Assembly (NCBI GenBank): GCA_022578965.1
Contig: MU400740.1
Location: 1 to 62,111 of the forward strand
Reading direction: 5' to 3'
DNA from: Xylaria sp. FL1777
Taxonomy: Eukaryota > Ascomycota > Sordariomycetes > Xylariales > Xylariaceae
Length of the DNA stretch: 62,111 nt
Below are positions 59,298 to 62,111 of the stretch, one piece after another. A program made the position numbers and the translations under genes. Within the stretch, counting starts at the first letter, position 1; each line of letters starts with the position of its first letter. The notes under the pieces were generated by a model. The model had not been told where the DNA came from. It made no database searches and was given only the letters and a program-made list of their open reading frames with translations.

Positions 59298-61377
59298 AAA
59301 GCTTAGCAAATTTTTACTTTTTAAAATAAAGTTATTAAGTATTATATTGCTTTAAGTTTTAAATAGCTTATTTAAAAGTGCTATTTAAATAAACCTTTTT
59401 ATAAAATTAGCTTTTTTATATATAAAAAGCATATTTTTTAAGTAATAATAAAAAATATTTTATAATAAATTAATTAAATTAATTTTATAAGCAATATAAA
59501 ATTAATTTATTTTTTTATTATAAAAAGTTTATAAATAATTTATTATTTTATTAATATTTTAATTAATTAAAAACTTAAAGTAATATTAAATTAATAATTA
59601 TTATAAAGCAAAATGCTATATTATATAACTAAAAAACTTTTAGTTTTTTTAGTTCTTAAATATATATGTTTATTTTTTTAAATCTTTTAATTAAAATAAC
59701 TTTATTTTTTATATATATTAGATTATTTAAGTTAGCTTTTTTAAAGTTTAAAAATTTGCTAATTTTATTAAATATATATATTATAACGCTTAAGTTTAAA
59801 ATTATAAAGTTTTTAAGTTTATATATTATTTTAGTTTTATTTTTAGTTATAAATATAGTTTAAGCTAGTTTTTTTAATACTTAGTTAATATTTAGTTTAG
59901 CTTTTTTTTGTTTTGTTTTTTTTTTAAATTTGCTTAATTTTTTTTAAAAGTTTTAAGTTAAACTTTAATATTTATAAAACTATTTTTTAAACCGTTTTAT
60001 TAAATATAAAGTTTTTGCTTGCTATTTTTAAACAAGCATACTAATATTTATTTAATAAGTAGTTTTAAATATATAGCTTATAATTTATGTTTTTATTATT
60101 AATATTTGCTTAAAAACGCTTAAGCTTTATGTTTTTTTTATGTTTTTATAATTTTTTGCTATAAAAGCTGCTTTAACTTTTTTTTGCTAATTTTTAGTAA
60201 CTAAAAAGCTTTTTTGCTTTAATTATATTATTTATTTTTTTTATATTTCTAAAAGTATAAAAGCTTTTTTTATAAGGTTTTTTTTTAAGTAGCTTGCTTT
60301 AAATTAATAGCTTAATGCTTGCTTTATTTTATAAGTTTATTATAATTATAATATAATTAAAAGTTTTATTTTTAATTTTTTATTAATTAATTTATTAAAA
60401 TGCTATTATTTATTTTTAGTATCTTTTTTTTAATGCTTTTTCTAAGTTAATAGTTATATTATATAATTTAATAAAATTTATAGCTTTATGTTTTATAAGT
60501 AAAGCTAGCTCTTTTTTTATTTTATTGCTTAAATCTTTAGATTTTTTAATAGTTATTTTCTATTATTATTAATAAATAATGTATAGTTTAACTTTACTTA
60601 ATATATAAAGCTTTTTTTTAAGTATGCTTTAATAGTATAAAGCTTATTATATTATATATTAAATATATTTATAAGTTTTAGCATTATATTTTTATAGTTT
60701 TAAAATATTGTTTTAAAAATTTAGTTTTTTAATTCGTTAATAGTTTTAACTTAATTAATATATTTATATATTTTTATATTATAATTATTTAAATTAATAT
60801 TATATGTAATTTATTTAAAAATAGTTATTTTTATTATATTTTATAAAGGTTTTAAGTTTATAGTTTTATAATTAATTATTAATAAAAACTTTATAAAAAA
60901 TGCTAATATTATTATTATTTTTAAATAGTTTTTAACTTTAAGCATTATAAGTTGCTTTAGTTATAATATTTTTATATTTAAGTTTCAAGTAATATAATTT
61001 TATAAGTTTAAGCTAATTGCTTTGCTTTTAAGTTTTTTGTTTTATAAATAAAAATTATTTAAATGTTTTAACGCAATTTTTGCGTTTTAATTAGCTAATT
61101 TTCATATACTAATTATTTAATTAAGCTAATAGCTTATTTAATAATAATTAAAAATAGCAATAAAACTTTTAATTATTAAATATAAATAATAATATATAAC
61201 ATTAAGTTTATTAGTTATATTAATTATATGTTATTTTTATTATATAAATATAACTAGTTAGTTATATAAGCTTTATATAAAGGCCTTTGTTTTTTTAACA
61301 TAAGTTTACTTTTAAATATTTATTAATTAAGTAATTTTAGCTTAAAATATAATCTTTTATATTTAATATTAATAACT
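59298..61377. other. T-rich hypermutated DNA, no gene
   Basis: AT-rich with T over A excess on +. The 65-aa frame at 59666-59863 is all hydrophobic and Lys/Asn codons from T/A runs and shows no domain. Confidence 0.5.
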
Positions 61378-61505
61378 ATAGCTATAGCTATATAAACTCT
61401 TTTAAATAGCTATAGCTATATAAACCCTTTAATAGCTAGTTATATAGCTTTTTTAATAGCTAGCTATATAACCCCTTTAATAGCTAGCTATAAATATAGC
61501 CCTAG
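61378..61505. repeat. Degenerate tandem repeat of TAGCTAGCTATATAACCCCTTTAA-like units
   Basis: Five imperfect units of about 24-29 bp are built from TAGCTATAGCTATATAAACC / TAGCTAGCTATATAACCCCT followed by TTTAA. The nested TAGCTA palindromes make it strongly self-complementary. The conserved CCC in several units stands out in this C-poor DNA. Confidence 0.7.
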
Positions 61506-62111
61506 TTATAAGTAAAATAAACTAACTAGGTTTTAATAAGCTAAAAAAGTGAAATAAATAAAGCTATTGCAGCTAAAAGTACTATAGGCTAAAATTTTAG
61601 GTTAATTAATAAAACGTTTATGCATTCTTAAAATCATGCATTTTTATTAATTCTTTATGCGTTCTTATTAATTCCCTTTTTATAATAAAAAATATATAAT
61701 TGCTATTTTTTATTACTTTTAATAAATAGCTTATTTTTATTAATTAAACTTAGTATATTTTATTATATTAAAACTTTAATTAATTAAATAACTTTAATAT
61801 TAAATTTATTAATTTTAATATTAATAAATTATTGCTTTTTTTTTATTAATAGATTTAGCATATTAAAAAAATTATATAATGTAATATAACTATTAATGCG
61901 TTTTTTAGTATTATTATTAATATATATTTTATAAGTATATTTAATAATATTTTACTTAATAAAAAAAAAAGTATGCTATTTATTTTAATATATTTAAAAA
62001 GATTATTTTATATTATTATAAATTAAAGCAATATAAAAGCTTATAATAGCTAATTAATTAAATATAATAAAAACATTTTATATAAAGTTTTTATTATTTT
62101 TTATATTAATT
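61506..62111. other. AT-rich hypermutated DNA to window end, no gene
   Basis: No frame or boundary can be supported. A few less-mutated words (GCATTC, ATCATGCATT) occur at 61620-61670. Confidence 0.5.

Noticed and set aside
13118..62111. CRISPR array, phage or bacterial mobile genes
   Set aside because: There are no regularly spaced identical repeats with unique spacers, and gene structure, introns and repeat types are fungal.

Overview
The window looks like a chromosome segment from a filamentous ascomycete (Pezizomycotina). A GC-balanced gene island of about 15 kb (roughly 27.24-42.45 kb) sits between two extremely AT-rich blocks (1-27.2 kb and 42.5-62.1 kb; under about 20% G+C by eye). 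The evidence for this assignment is short introns with GTNNGT donors, strong Kozak starts, a fungal-type NRPS, a mitochondrial SCOT gene, and repeat blocks hypermutated C-to-T in the manner of repeat-induced point mutation (RIP). Species cannot be assigned from the sequence.

The AT-rich blocks contain no credible genes. They are graveyards of mutated transposable elements, several with recoverable boundaries. (a) A solo LTR of family E1 (5-bp duplication ATTAG) was split by a 10-kb LTR retrotransposon, X (2967-12948; 187-bp LTRs; duplication AATAT). (b) A second LTR element, Y, lies at 13422-22136 (203-bp LTRs). (c) An E1 element with both LTRs lies at 50796-59165, and an inverted E1 fragment at 1-988. 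(d) Two copies of a tRNA-headed SINE-like element of about 732 bp lie at 24399-25130 (+) and 56573-57305 (-); the second has a 14-bp target duplication and lies inside E1. (e) A short repeat, E2, with a 26-bp internal tandem unit occurs at 995-1207 and 59169-59297. (f) There is a 53-nt poly(A) at 47365-47417.

The island holds four genes. From left to right they are a Myb/SANT-like AT-hook protein (-, 2 exons), an intronless 1760-aa NRPS (+), an AhpD-like-fold protein (+, 2 exons) and succinyl-CoA:3-ketoacid CoA-transferase (-, 4 exons, mitochondrial). The NRPS has the order A-T-C-(vestigial A)-T-C, which fits the NPS6/SidD extracellular siderophore synthetases. Its upstream region carries three exact copies of the iron-responsive GATA-factor site (ATCTGATAA on the minus strand) and two inverted CCAAT boxes, so iron-regulated siderophore synthesis is the best reading. 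No acyltransferase, hydrolase or transporter partner lies in the island. A non-hypermutated 262-bp MITE with 35-bp terminal inverted repeats and TA duplications lies just inside the left edge.

The most unusual observation is the hypermutation signature. Comparing the two LTRs of X by hand gives 21 differences, all C:G to T:A, and 18 of them have a pyrimidine 5' of the mutated C. Only 6 of 21 are the CpA context of classical RIP. Surviving cytosines throughout the AT-rich blocks are almost all preceded by A or G.
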